From TMP-24 sp041397305 (GTDB lineage: Bacteria; Pseudomonadota; Alphaproteobacteria; Rhodobacterales; Rhodobacteraceae): a stretch of DNA of 64,000 bases. The stretch is from the NCBI GenBank assembly GCA_041397305.1, contig JAWKWX010000010.1, positions 33,711 to 97,710 on the forward strand, in the 5' to 3' direction. The position numbers and the translations under genes were made by a program. How positions within the stretch are numbered: position 1 is the first letter of the stretch; every line of letters starts with the position of its first letter. The notes below the pieces were generated by a model that ran no database searches, was not told where the DNA came from, and saw only the letters and a program-made list of their open reading frames with translations. Below, in pieces: positions 31,163 to 39,401 of this stretch.

Positions 31163-32470
31163 TCAGGGTGCCGGGCAGGACCAGTCGGTGACGGTGAAAT
31201 AGGACGGGTCATAGACTTCGGCATCGTGAAGCCACAGGGCGCGGTCCGCGTCCCAGCGATTCACATATTCCCACACGATCTTGCCTGCGGGCGTCACCTC
31301 GAAGGACCGGCCCTCCTGTGCGGCGGTGATCATCATGTTTCCGTCCGGCTGGGTCTGGTGCGTGGACCGTTCGGCCGAGAAAAAGAACTGTCCCTCCCGG
31401 CCACCATAAAGCACGCTCGACTGCCCGCTCGCCACATCGATCTGCCAGACCCGCGAGCCGCCCGCCACCGATCCGTCACGCGTCTCGTCGGAATGATTGT
31501 CGAAGACGGTGATCTTGCCGCCCTTCTCGAAATCCGGGTCATGCTGGCGGACGAACGGCCCGACCTTCCACCATTTGATCCTGGTGACAGCGGCGTCCGT
31601 CACCACGATCATGTTGCGGTTCCTGAGCGAAAGGAGAAGATCGCCCGCCTGAAACATCGGAAAATCCGGGGCGAGTGCGGGGGAAAGCTCCTCGACCTCG
31701 TTGAGATGAAACTCGCCATTCACCCGGGTCTTGAACTCGCCGGTAGAAGAAAGCCAGGCTTCCATCCCGTTCTCGATCATCAGCGCCGTCAGCGCCTTTT
31801 CGAAGGTCTTGTTGCCGTCCTTGTCGAACTTGAAGACCAGATCTTCCCAATAGGGCCCCTCGAATGGCCAGGGGATGTCGCCGCCCTCGACATGGCGCCC
31901 ACCAGACACGACGATGCCGCCGTCGGCCATCCAGTTCGGGCTGTGATGGGTGATCTCGTGTGTGGCCCATTTCACCTTGCCGCAGCGATCCATGCGGACC
32001 AGCCCGCCGCTTTCGAAGGAGGTGACCACATCACCCTCGGGCGTGATGATCGTCCCGTGGGTGATGGCGTTCCAGTCGGTCATCGGCGGCTGGCGGAAGA
32101 AGGACGGGTCATCGTAGATCGTATGCGCCTTGAAGGCCCATTCGGCCAGAACCGTGCCGTCGCGCTTCATCAGCCGCGCCTTGTTGTCGTCGCCGAGGAA
32201 GCCTGACAGGAGGATCAGGTCGTCCGCTTTCGCACCCGCGTTCACCGTCACGCCGCTGCCCTCATGTCGGGCGGGCACGAGGAAATGGATGGGCTCGGTG
32301 CCGCGCAGGTTCGGCATCTCCTCCCACAGGGTCTTCGCATTGTCGAGCGTGCCCCAGACCGCGCGGTAAAGCCCCATGTCGCGCTTGACCGCGGCCATGC
32401 CGACCACAAGCGACCCGCCCACCACCAGCACGGCCGCGCCCGCGTAGAAAACTGCTTTCGAGAAATCCAT
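31163..32470 (-). CDS. Arylsulfotransferase-like (ASST) membrane-anchored protein 1
   Basis: 435 residues: one N-terminal membrane helix (residues about 7-28), then a periplasmic beta-propeller-type domain. Matches to the ASST/Arylsulfotransf family: the histidine pair HH175-176 in HEITHHSPNW, FHLNEVEEL (H255), AGDLLLSLRNRNMIVV and the histidine H310 in VGPFVRQHDP. ASST enzymes move a sulfuryl group from a phenolic sulfate to another acceptor through a phosphohistidine-like sulfohistidine. The final segment contains SFEVTPAGKIVWEYVNRW. It closes a seven-gene sugar operon and has a paralogue at 40754-42106. True sulfotransferase activity is uncertain; some family members may be glycan-binding. 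A GGGGGG precedes the ATG. Confidence 0.8.
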   Translation of the reverse strand: MDFSKAVFYAGAAVLVVGGSLVVGMAAVKRDMGLYRAVWGTLDNAKTLWEEMPNLRGTEPIHFLVPARHEGSGVTVNAGAKADDLILLSGFLGDDNKARLMKRDGTVLAEWAFKAHTIYDDPSFFRQPPMTDWNAITHGTIITPEGDVVTSFESGGLVRMDRCGKVKWATHEITHHSPNWMADGGIVVSGGRHVEGGDIPWPFEGPYWEDLVFKFDKDGNKTFEKALTALMIENGMEAWLSSTGEFKTRVNGEFHLNEVEELSPALAPDFPMFQAGDLLLSLRNRNMIVVTDAAVTRIKWWKVGPFVRQHDPDFEKGGKITVFDNHSDETRDGSVAGGSRVWQIDVASGQSSVLYGGREGQFFFSAERSTHQTQPDGNMMITAAQEGRSFEVTPAGKIVWEYVNRWDADRALWLHDAEVYDPSYFTVTDWSCPAP

Positions 32471-32489
32471 ACTTCCCCCCTGCCCCGGT

Positions 32490-34547
32490 TCAGGACTTGC
32501 CGAGAACGGCCTTGGCGATTGCGACGAGGTCGATGACCGTGCGGTCAGACCAGCTTTCGGGCCAGTGCGCGCCCCGGCCGAAGAGAACCGGGCGGGGCGT
32601 GGCCAGCAGCGGCGCGCCGGTGTCGATGGGCAGGCGCTGCGAGCGATGCGCCTCGAAGAGCGCCGCATCGCGGATATAGAGGCCATAGCCGTCGTAGCTG
32701 TCGAACAGCGTGCCGTCGTCGGCCGTCGCATCGGCCAGGGGCTTCAGCATATAGTTGACCGTCTGCCCCTCGGCCTTCGGAAATTCGGAATAATACCACC
32801 AGACGAGCGGCGCGCCGAAGAAGCGCTCGCCCGGTTCGTTCTCGCCGTAACCAATAGGCAGGAGGCGGCCGAAAAGCTCGTGGAACGTGTCGAGCGCCTT
32901 GGGGTCGAACCCCCGGAACCGTTCGCCCTCGGCCGGCGTGGCAGAGGCATAGCGCGGGCCCTCGGTCGCGATGAAGGCGGCGAAATCGCGGTCGTGATGG
33001 TGGAGCCCAACATCCTTCGGCCAGGCGAGCCAGAGCGAAACCGCCAACCCGAGCGCCACGACTGCCCGCGCGCCAGGCCGCGCGATCAGGTCCGACCGCC
33101 ACATGACGATCAGCGGCGGGATCATCGCCGGAATGAAGTGATGCAGCAGCACCCGGTAGCCCTGCAGGTAGAAGAAAAGGAAAAAGGCCAGCGTCAGCAG
33201 CGTAAGCGCCCGCGCGACCCGGTCCTGCCGCCGCCAGGTCAGAAGGAAAAGCGCGGGCACCAGCCCGCCCGGCACGGCAAGGAAGGCAAACCGGTTCCAG
33301 TCGGTGAAGGCGACGAAGCGCAGGCGTTGCACCACCGCCTCGGCGCTGAATTCGTTGCCGGGGATCGGCAGGCCCGCGGTCTTCACCACTATCGGAACCA
33401 GCACAGAGATCGCCGCCGCCACGGCGAGCGTCAGCACCGCCGAGCGCAAGGCCCCGACCGGGCGCGGCCGCCAGGCAAACCAGACGGCAATCGGCCAGAG
33501 CAACAGCCACAGCCCGCCGGTCGGGATCGACAGGTGCGCCATCACGCCCGCCGTGATCATCAGGGCGCGGCGGTTGTCGAGGAAGGCGAGGATGTAGCCC
33601 ATGAAGGCGACCATCGCCAGGGTTTCGCGCGCGGCAGGCATCGGGCTGTCGCCGAACCAGGCATGATAACCGCCGGAATAGATGTTGGCGAAAGCATAAA
33701 GCCCCAGCGCCACCATCAGAAGGAGATGGTCGGAGGGCCGCATCTCCTCGTCCGCCCGGCCGTGGCGGATCAGCGCCGTCAGGACGGGATAGAGAAGCGC
33801 CAGCGCCATCAGGGTGAGGATGCGCACCGCATATTCCCACTCGCCCCAGAGCCGCACGAACCAGCTGTCGGGGATCACGAACAGGAAGGATGTCAGCCCC
33901 GGCGCCTGCCGGATCACGCCCGCCTCCGGTGACCAGAAGGGCCAATGGGTATGGATGAGGTTGCGGGTGAATTGCAGCGAGCCCGAGCCGTCGCCGGAGA
34001 AGTTCTCCCAATAGAATTTCGGGGCCATCAGGACGAGTGCGGCCCAGAACAGGATCGCAGCCGCCAGAAGGTCGACCCCCTGCCCTTTCAGCGACAGGCG
34101 CAGCGGCGCCCCCCGCGCCATCCTCAGCGCCACGATGGCGATGCAGGCGGCATTCAGAGCCCCGATCAACGCCACGAAGGACAGACCCGCCAGCACGCGA
34201 CCCAGCGCGAGCTCGGCCGAAGTGACCGCCAGGGTATCGACGACCAGCGCCGTTGCAAGCCCGGCGATCAGCCAGTGTGCCGCTCCCTTCTCGCGCCCGA
34301 AACCGGCGGCCAGCAAGAGGCCGGGCGCGAGGAAGAAGAAACTGGCCGCAAGCGACGCCGCGGGCGTGACCAGATAGAGCGCCCAGGCGTGGGCGGGGAT
34401 GAAATAGGGGTGTGGCCCCGCACCGAGCGCCCAGAGCGACAGCGTTTCGCGGACCGGCGCGACGGTCAGGGCCGTCACGACGCCCGAGAGGACAACAAGA
34501 AGGGCAAGGCGCAAGGCAGTCTGGTCGGGTCTCGGACGGGCGGCCAT
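32490..34547 (-). CDS. Large polytopic membrane protein (possible GT-C type glycosyltransferase)
   Basis: 685 residues. About 12-14 hydrophobic segments fill residues 10-490; a soluble, probably periplasmic domain of about 180 residues follows (starting near DVGLHHHDRDFAAFIATEG), containing GENEPGERFFGAPLVWWYYSEFP. The layout of many helices plus a C-terminal periplasmic domain resembles GT-C glycosyltransferases and O-antigen-modifying Gtr proteins, but I do not see a convincing DxD-like catalytic loop. It follows the GtrA-like gene by one base. In Gtr systems a membrane transferase acts with GtrA, so a role in adding a lipid-linked sugar to a surface glycan is a reasonable inference. Confidence 0.7.
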   Translation of the reverse strand: MAARPRPDQTALRLALLVVLSGVVTALTVAPVRETLSLWALGAGPHPYFIPAHAWALYLVTPAASLAASFFFLAPGLLLAAGFGREKGAAHWLIAGLATALVVDTLAVTSAELALGRVLAGLSFVALIGALNAACIAIVALRMARGAPLRLSLKGQGVDLLAAAILFWAALVLMAPKFYWENFSGDGSGSLQFTRNLIHTHWPFWSPEAGVIRQAPGLTSFLFVIPDSWFVRLWGEWEYAVRILTLMALALLYPVLTALIRHGRADEEMRPSDHLLLMVALGLYAFANIYSGGYHAWFGDSPMPAARETLAMVAFMGYILAFLDNRRALMITAGVMAHLSIPTGGLWLLLWPIAVWFAWRPRPVGALRSAVLTLAVAAAISVLVPIVVKTAGLPIPGNEFSAEAVVQRLRFVAFTDWNRFAFLAVPGGLVPALFLLTWRRQDRVARALTLLTLAFFLFFYLQGYRVLLHHFIPAMIPPLIVMWRSDLIARPGARAVVALGLAVSLWLAWPKDVGLHHHDRDFAAFIATEGPRYASATPAEGERFRGFDPKALDTFHELFGRLLPIGYGENEPGERFFGAPLVWWYYSEFPKAEGQTVNYMLKPLADATADDGTLFDSYDGYGLYIRDAALFEAHRSQRLPIDTGAPLLATPRPVLFGRGAHWPESWSDRTVIDLVAIAKAVLGKS

Positions 34548-34548
34548 C

Positions 34549-34947
34549 TCACTCTCCCTTCGGCGCGCCGGTCAGCGGCAGGCGGCCGGTCAGCACATAG
34601 GATATCAGGACAAAGGCGATCGCCGCCATTGGCAGCACAAGGATCGCCTGCGCCGCATAAGCGCCGACGCCCGAGGCGAGAAGCGCCCGCAGGGACAGCG
34701 CATTCAGCCCGTAGAGGGCGAGATAGGCCGCGACATAGGGCGCGAGGCGGCCAAGACCAACGGTCCCGAACACCAGCCGCGCATGAGTCAGATAGTTCCA
34801 CATGACCCCGAACGCGAAAGCGAGCGCCAGCGCCGGCTGGGGCGATAGACCGAGCCAGAGGAACAGCCAGTAGAGGCCTAGGCCGAAGGCGGTGTTCAGC
34901 ACACCGACCGCGAGAAACTTCACGAATCTGACCCCGTCGCCCTTCAT
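34549..34947 (-). CDS. GtrA family membrane protein (flippase-like)
   Basis: 132 residues with four hydrophobic segments: VKFLAVGVLNTAFGLGLYWLF is split over helix 1; further helices lie at about 38-52, 70-90 and 98-125. The opening GDGVRFVKFLAVGVLNT is the family hallmark. GtrA proteins move undecaprenyl-phosphate-linked sugars across the inner membrane. No GtrB-type polyprenyl-phosphate glycosyltransferase lies beside it. It overlaps the epimerase gene by 4 bases. Confidence 0.9.
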   Translation of the reverse strand: MKGDGVRFVKFLAVGVLNTAFGLGLYWLFLWLGLSPQPALALAFAFGVMWNYLTHARLVFGTVGLGRLAPYVAAYLALYGLNALSLRALLASGVGAYAAQAILVLPMAAIAFVLISYVLTGRLPLTGAPKGE

Positions 34948-35852
34948 CCGGTCAGCCCCTCGGCGCGCAGCGTTGCGGCCACCCCGGACGCCAGGTCATG
35001 CACCGGCCGGAAGCCCACCTCGTCGCGCAGCCGGGCGATGTCGGCCCGGATCAGCGGCGGGTCGCCTGCCGGGCGCGGCCGGGCGCCAAGCCGGATCAGT
35101 TCGGGGCAGCCCATGGCGGATGCAAAGGCGACGATCACCTCGCGCACCTCCGGCGCCTCGCCGGAGGCGACATTCACCGGCCCCTCGGCCGTGCTTGCGA
35201 CAAGCGCGGCAAGCGCGCGGCCAAGATCCTCGGTCATCAGGAAATCGCGCCGCTGCAGCCCGTCGGTGCAGTCGACCGCGCGACCGGCACGGAGCCCGGC
35301 GATGAGGTCGCCGAAGAGCCGCCCCTCGGGTTCGCCCGGACCATAGCAGAAGAAGGGTCGCGCCCAGGCGAGCGAGAGGCCGAGCGCGGAGGCTGCCGCG
35401 ACGGCGGCGATGCCGGTCGCGGCCTTGGCAGCGCCGTAAAGCGTCGCGGGCCCGAGCGGAGCATCTTCCGCCAGCGGCGCGCGAGCGGCCGCGCTCCAGT
35501 CATATTCGGCGCAGGACCCGACCAGGACCGCGCGCTTGCCGCCCGCGGCGGCGAAGGCGCGCAAAAGATCGAGCGTGGCGCCCACCCAGTCGATGTTCGC
35601 GGGTGCGCTCCAGCGATCCCTCGCGCCATCATGCCAGGCGAGGTGCAACAAATGGCTCGGCCGGTGCCGTTCCAGACAGGCGCGCACGGCCGCCCGGTCA
35701 AGACAGTCGAGCGCCACGCCCTCTGCCCCCGCCACCTCCCCGCCTGCCCGCGAAGCGGCCAGCACCCGGAACCCGGCGGCGCGAAGCGGCCCGACCGCCT
35801 GCCGCCCGATCAGCCCGGTGGCCCCGGTCAGGAGGACGGTGGGCGCACTCAT
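34944..35852 (-). CDS. NAD-dependent epimerase/dehydratase (sugar nucleotide 4-ketoreductase?)
   Basis: 302 residues of the extended SDR type. The Rossmann motif is LTGATGLIGRQAV near the N-terminus, and the catalytic YxxxK is YGAAKAA in the middle, with the serine in VLVGSCAEYDWS. PVNVASGEAPEVREV is the family substrate-domain motif. In its operon it follows a CDP-glucose dehydratase and a C-methyltransferase, so the most likely role is the final reduction of a CDP-4-keto sugar, or an epimerisation. It overlaps both neighbours by 4 bases. Confidence 0.9.
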   Translation of the reverse strand: MSAPTVLLTGATGLIGRQAVGPLRAAGFRVLAASRAGGEVAGAEGVALDCLDRAAVRACLERHRPSHLLHLAWHDGARDRWSAPANIDWVGATLDLLRAFAAAGGKRAVLVGSCAEYDWSAAARAPLAEDAPLGPATLYGAAKAATGIAAVAAASALGLSLAWARPFFCYGPGEPEGRLFGDLIAGLRAGRAVDCTDGLQRRDFLMTEDLGRALAALVASTAEGPVNVASGEAPEVREVIVAFASAMGCPELIRLGARPRPAGDPPLIRADIARLRDEVGFRPVHDLASGVAATLRAEGLTG

Positions 35853-37093
35853 GCCATCACGGACACATTCGGAACCGCGGTCACGAAGCGCGTGCCCTGA
35901 GCCCGCAGGTCCTGCAACTGGTCCATGACCTCGTCCTTGATGTTCCAGGGCAGGATCAGCACGAAATCGGGGCGTCGGCGGCGCAGTTCGTCCGCGTCAT
36001 AGACCGGAATGCGGCTGCCGGGCAGAAGTGTCTTCTGCTTTGCCGGATTGCGATCGACGCAATAGGCGATCTGATCGGTACCGACCCCGCAATAGTTCAA
36101 GAGCGTATTGCCCTTCGCGGCCGCGCCATAGGCCGCCACGGTCTTGCGGCCGTGATGGGCGCTCATGAGGAAATCGTTCAGCCCGTCGCGCACCGCCTCG
36201 CAGCGCGCGGTGAACCCCATGTAGCCCTCGGCATCGTCGAAACGCGCGGCCTTCTCGTCTGCCCGCACCTTGGCGACGCCCGGCCGTTCGGCATGGCTTG
36301 CCCCCTTAAGGCAGGCATATACCCTGAGAGAACCGCCATGGGTCGGCAGTTCCTCGACCTCGAACACCCGTAACCCCGCGTCAGCGAAAATCTTCTCGAC
36401 CGCCAGCAGCGACAGATAGGAATAGTGTTCATGATAGATCGTGTCGAACTGCACCTTCTGGATCAGGTTCAGAAGGTGCGGGAATTCCACCGTATAGACC
36501 GCGTCCCCCGTCAGAAGCCTCGCCACGCCGCGCACGAAATCATTGATGTCGGGCACATGGGCCAGAACGTTGGCCGAACAGATCAGATCGGGGCGCTTGC
36601 CTTCGGCATGAAGCCGCGTCGCAAGCGCCTCGGTCCAGAATTCCACGAGCGTCGGCACGCCCTTCTTCTCGGCCACAGCCGCCGTATTGCCCGAAGGCTC
36701 GATCCCGAGGACCGGCACGCCGACGCCCTTGAAATATTGCAGGAGATAGCCGTCGTTCGAGGCAATCTCGACCACCAGCGAACGCCCGTTCAGCCTCAGC
36801 TGATCCGTCATCTTGGCGGCATAGGCCTTGCAATGGGCAAGCCAGCTTTCCGAGAAGGAGGAGAAATAGGCATAGTCGCCATGGAAGATATGATCGGCGG
36901 GCACGACATCGTCGACTTGGCAAAGCCAGCAGTTTTCGCAGACCCGCGCATGCAGCGGATATTTCGCCTCGGGCGCATCCGCCCTGGCCAAGGGAATGTA
37001 GGAATTGGCCAGGGGCGACAGGCCCAGATCGACGAGCGTGAGCGTCAGAGCGGCACCACAGGACCGGCAGGCGGGAGTGTGCGAATGGGTCAT
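35849..37093 (-). CDS. Sugar C-methyltransferase (zinc-binding, SAM-dependent)
   Basis: 414 residues with the three-part layout of TylC3/NovU-type C-methyltransferases. The N-terminal zinc site is CRSCG (C9, C12) and CENCWLC (about 48-54). The SAM motif is LVVEIASNDGYLLQYF. The active-site signature is the YHEHYSYLSL stretch. A C-terminal domain binds the sugar nucleotide (VAAYGAAAKGNTLLNYCG, then IPVYDADELRRRRPDFVLILPWN split over two helices). Such enzymes methylate carbon 3 or 5 of 4-keto-6-deoxy sugars. ATG 37093 overlaps the rfbG stop by 4 bases; an upstream in-frame ATG lies inside rfbG and is rejected. Confidence 0.92.
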   Translation of the reverse strand: MTHSHTPACRSCGAALTLTLVDLGLSPLANSYIPLARADAPEAKYPLHARVCENCWLCQVDDVVPADHIFHGDYAYFSSFSESWLAHCKAYAAKMTDQLRLNGRSLVVEIASNDGYLLQYFKGVGVPVLGIEPSGNTAAVAEKKGVPTLVEFWTEALATRLHAEGKRPDLICSANVLAHVPDINDFVRGVARLLTGDAVYTVEFPHLLNLIQKVQFDTIYHEHYSYLSLLAVEKIFADAGLRVFEVEELPTHGGSLRVYACLKGASHAERPGVAKVRADEKAARFDDAEGYMGFTARCEAVRDGLNDFLMSAHHGRKTVAAYGAAAKGNTLLNYCGVGTDQIAYCVDRNPAKQKTLLPGSRIPVYDADELRRRRPDFVLILPWNIKDEVMDQLQDLRAQGTRFVTAVPNVSVMA

Positions 37094-38169
37094 CGGTTCA
37101 AAAGGCCTTGGTAAGAAACAATCTGGCGGTCGCAGAGCGCGGCGGCCGGCTCGCCGGCGGCCCAGCCGCCATACCACTCGGCGGTCAGGCGGACACAATC
37201 TTCAAAGCGCAGCGCGGGCACCCAACCGAGTTCAAGCCGCGCGCGCGTACAGTCGAGGCGCAGGAGTTTCGCCTCATGGACCGTCGCCGCGCCCTCATCT
37301 GTCAGGATGCGGCCCCTGCCGAGCGATGCAACGACGGCCTGCGCCACCTCGATCACCGCGCGTTCGTCGGTGCGGTCGGGCCCGAAATTCCAGCCCGAGG
37401 CGGCAGCATCGTCACCCGCATGAAGCCGTTCGGCCACCATGAGATAGCCGCGCAACGGTTCCAGCACATGCTGCCAGGGCCTGACCGAATTCGGGGCGCG
37501 CAGCGTCACCGCCCGGTCCGGCCCGAGGCAACCGCGCACGATATCGGGGACCAGCCGGTCCTCCGACCAGTCACCCCCACCGATGACATTGCCCGCGCGC
37601 ACCGTTGCCACGCGCGCCGGATGCGCCTGCGCGCCGCCATGGGGGGTGAAGAAACTTCTGGCCATCGATTGCGCCGCGATCTCGCAGGCGCCCTTGGAGG
37701 CCGAGTAGGGATCGCGCCCGCCCATCGGGTCGCTTTCGCGGTAGCCCCAGATCTGTTCGACATTCTCATAGGCCTTGTCGGACGTCGCGACGATGATTGC
37801 GCGCAGGTCCGGGCAGGCCCGCGCGGCATCCAGAAGCTGGACAGTGCCCATCACGTTCGAGGCGAAGGTCTCCACCGGATCGCGGTAGCTGCGGCGGACC
37901 AGAGCCTGCGCCGCCAGATGCAGGATCACCTGGGGCCGGGCCTTCGCCAGCGCGGCGTCAAGCGCTGCCCGGTCGTTCAGATCGCCATGGATCGAACGAA
38001 CCGACGACAGATCCAGCAGCGTCCAGAGGTTCGGCTCGGTCTCGGGCGCATGGGCAAAGGCCGTGACCTCGGCACCAAGGCGCGTCAGCCAGGCCGCCGC
38101 CCAGGCGCCCTTGAAACCGGTATGGCCGGTCAGAAAGACCCGCCGCCCTTTCCAGAATTCCCTGTTCAC
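37090..38169 (-). CDS. rfbG: CDP-glucose 4,6-dehydratase (RfbG)
   Basis: Converts CDP-glucose to CDP-4-keto-6-deoxyglucose; 359 residues. The SDR cofactor motif is FLTGHTGFKGAW, the family variant GHTGFKG being diagnostic for RfbG. The catalytic region includes VIVATSDKAYEN with a preceding QALVRRSY, and the YSASKGACE motif supplies Tyr and Lys. VRAGNVIGGGDWSEDRLVPD is typical. Start: a GTG overlaps the rfbF stop as GTGA, giving tight coupling; the upstream ATG would reach into rfbF. Confidence 0.95.
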   Translation of the reverse strand: MNREFWKGRRVFLTGHTGFKGAWAAAWLTRLGAEVTAFAHAPETEPNLWTLLDLSSVRSIHGDLNDRAALDAALAKARPQVILHLAAQALVRRSYRDPVETFASNVMGTVQLLDAARACPDLRAIIVATSDKAYENVEQIWGYRESDPMGGRDPYSASKGACEIAAQSMARSFFTPHGGAQAHPARVATVRAGNVIGGGDWSEDRLVPDIVRGCLGPDRAVTLRAPNSVRPWQHVLEPLRGYLMVAERLHAGDDAAASGWNFGPDRTDERAVIEVAQAVVASLGRGRILTDEGAATVHEAKLLRLDCTRARLELGWVPALRFEDCVRLTAEWYGGWAAGEPAAALCDRQIVSYQGLLNR

Positions 38170-38939
38170 GCCCAGATCTTCCACGGCGCCTTGCCCGACG
38201 CCCAATGTTCCTCAAGCTCCTGGCGCTCGCGGATCGTGTCCATCGGCTGCCAGAACCCCTTGTGCTCCCAGGCCATCAGCTCGCCATCGTCCGCAAGACC
38301 CCGCAAGGGCGCCTGTTCCCAGATCGTCTGATCGCCCGAAAGATATTTCGCGACCTTCGGCGACAGCACGAAGAAGCCGCCGTTGATCAGCCCGCCCTCG
38401 CCCGCCGGCTTTTCCGAAAAGTCATCGACCCGCGCGCCGTCGAGATGCAATTGTCCGAACCGCCGCGGCGGCGGCACGGCGGTGACGGTCGCCATCTTGC
38501 CATGCGCCTTGTGGAAGGCGACGGCGCCGGAAATATCCACGTTCCCGACCCCGTCGCCATAGGTCAGGCAGAAGGCTTCCTCGTCCTTCAGATAGGGCAT
38601 CACGCGGCCTAGCCGCCCGCCGGTCATGCTGTCCTGACCGGTATCGACGAGCGTCACCTTCCAGGGTTCGGACGAATTGCGGTGCATCTCCATCGAGCCG
38701 GTCGACAGATCGACCGTCACGTCCGAGGAATGCATGTAGAAGTTGGCGAAATATTCCTTGATCACATAGCCCCGGTAGCCGAGGCAGACGATGAAGTCGG
38801 TGATGCCATGGGCGCCGTAGATCTTCATGATGTGCCACAGGATCGGCCGCCCGCCGATCTCCACCATGGGCTTGGGGATGCGCACGGTTTCCTCGGCAAG
38901 CCGGGTGCCGAGGCCCCCGGCGAGAATTACGCACTTCAT
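38166..38939 (-). CDS. rfbF: Glucose-1-phosphate cytidylyltransferase (RfbF)
   Basis: Makes CDP-glucose from CTP and glucose-1-phosphate; 257 residues. The nucleotidyltransferase signature is ILAGGLGTRLAEET with the catalytic lysine in PKPMVEIGG, then ILWHIMKIYGAHG and LTYGDGVGNVDI. It is the first gene of the operon. Upstream frame extensions run into a noncoding 462-bp divergent region. Together with RfbG it supplies a CDP-linked deoxy sugar; no RfbH-type dehydrase follows, so the product is not a 3,6-dideoxyhexose. Confidence 0.95.
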   Translation of the reverse strand: MKCVILAGGLGTRLAEETVRIPKPMVEIGGRPILWHIMKIYGAHGITDFIVCLGYRGYVIKEYFANFYMHSSDVTVDLSTGSMEMHRNSSEPWKVTLVDTGQDSMTGGRLGRVMPYLKDEEAFCLTYGDGVGNVDISGAVAFHKAHGKMATVTAVPPPRRFGQLHLDGARVDDFSEKPAGEGGLINGGFFVLSPKVAKYLSGDQTIWEQAPLRGLADDGELMAWEHKGFWQPMDTIRERQELEEHWASGKAPWKIWA

Positions 38940-39401
38940 CGTCAAATCACCTTCCGCCAAATATCCTGCCCCAGAGGAGCTGGCAGGTGCACTATCGCGG
39001 AAGGTGGCACGCGAAGGCAATGCCGAAGCGCCACCCACTTCCGATCCGAAGGTGCCCCGGAGGCAATAGCAGATTCCGCCCGATATTGTCTCGCAAAATG
39101 CCACAGAAAAGTGCGCCGGCACCCTGACATCGATGCGAGGCTCCGACGGGGCAGAACCAGCACATCCTGCTGATTTTCAGCTTCTTTTCTTGACAGTTCG
39201 GGGCCGGATCGGCGCCCCGAACCGCCGTTGCGGTCCGCGTCTGTCGATTGCCAGCCCGACCGGCACCCGATAACGTTGGGGCCGCATGTCGGGCAGTGAC
39301 GCCGGGAGCAAGAGAGTGAACATCGCAAGGAAATCGGCCGGTGGCGAACCGGGCCGCCGCCAGTCTCCGCTTCGTTCGGTCCGACAACGGCTGGGGTGGT
39401 G
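38940..39401. promoter_or_regulatory. Divergent region of the two glycan operons
   Basis: 462 bp without a supported gene. It holds a perfect inverted repeat with 9-bp arms, GTTCGGGGC / GCCCCGAAC (39196-39222), directly after a TTGACA (39190-39195). A short hairpin GCTGA-TTT-TCAGC (39169-39181) followed by TTCTTTTCTT resembles a terminator for a plus-strand transcript of about 200 bases, so a small RNA is possible. Promoters for the rfbF operon (minus) and the glycosidase-like gene (plus) must lie here. Confidence 0.5.
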
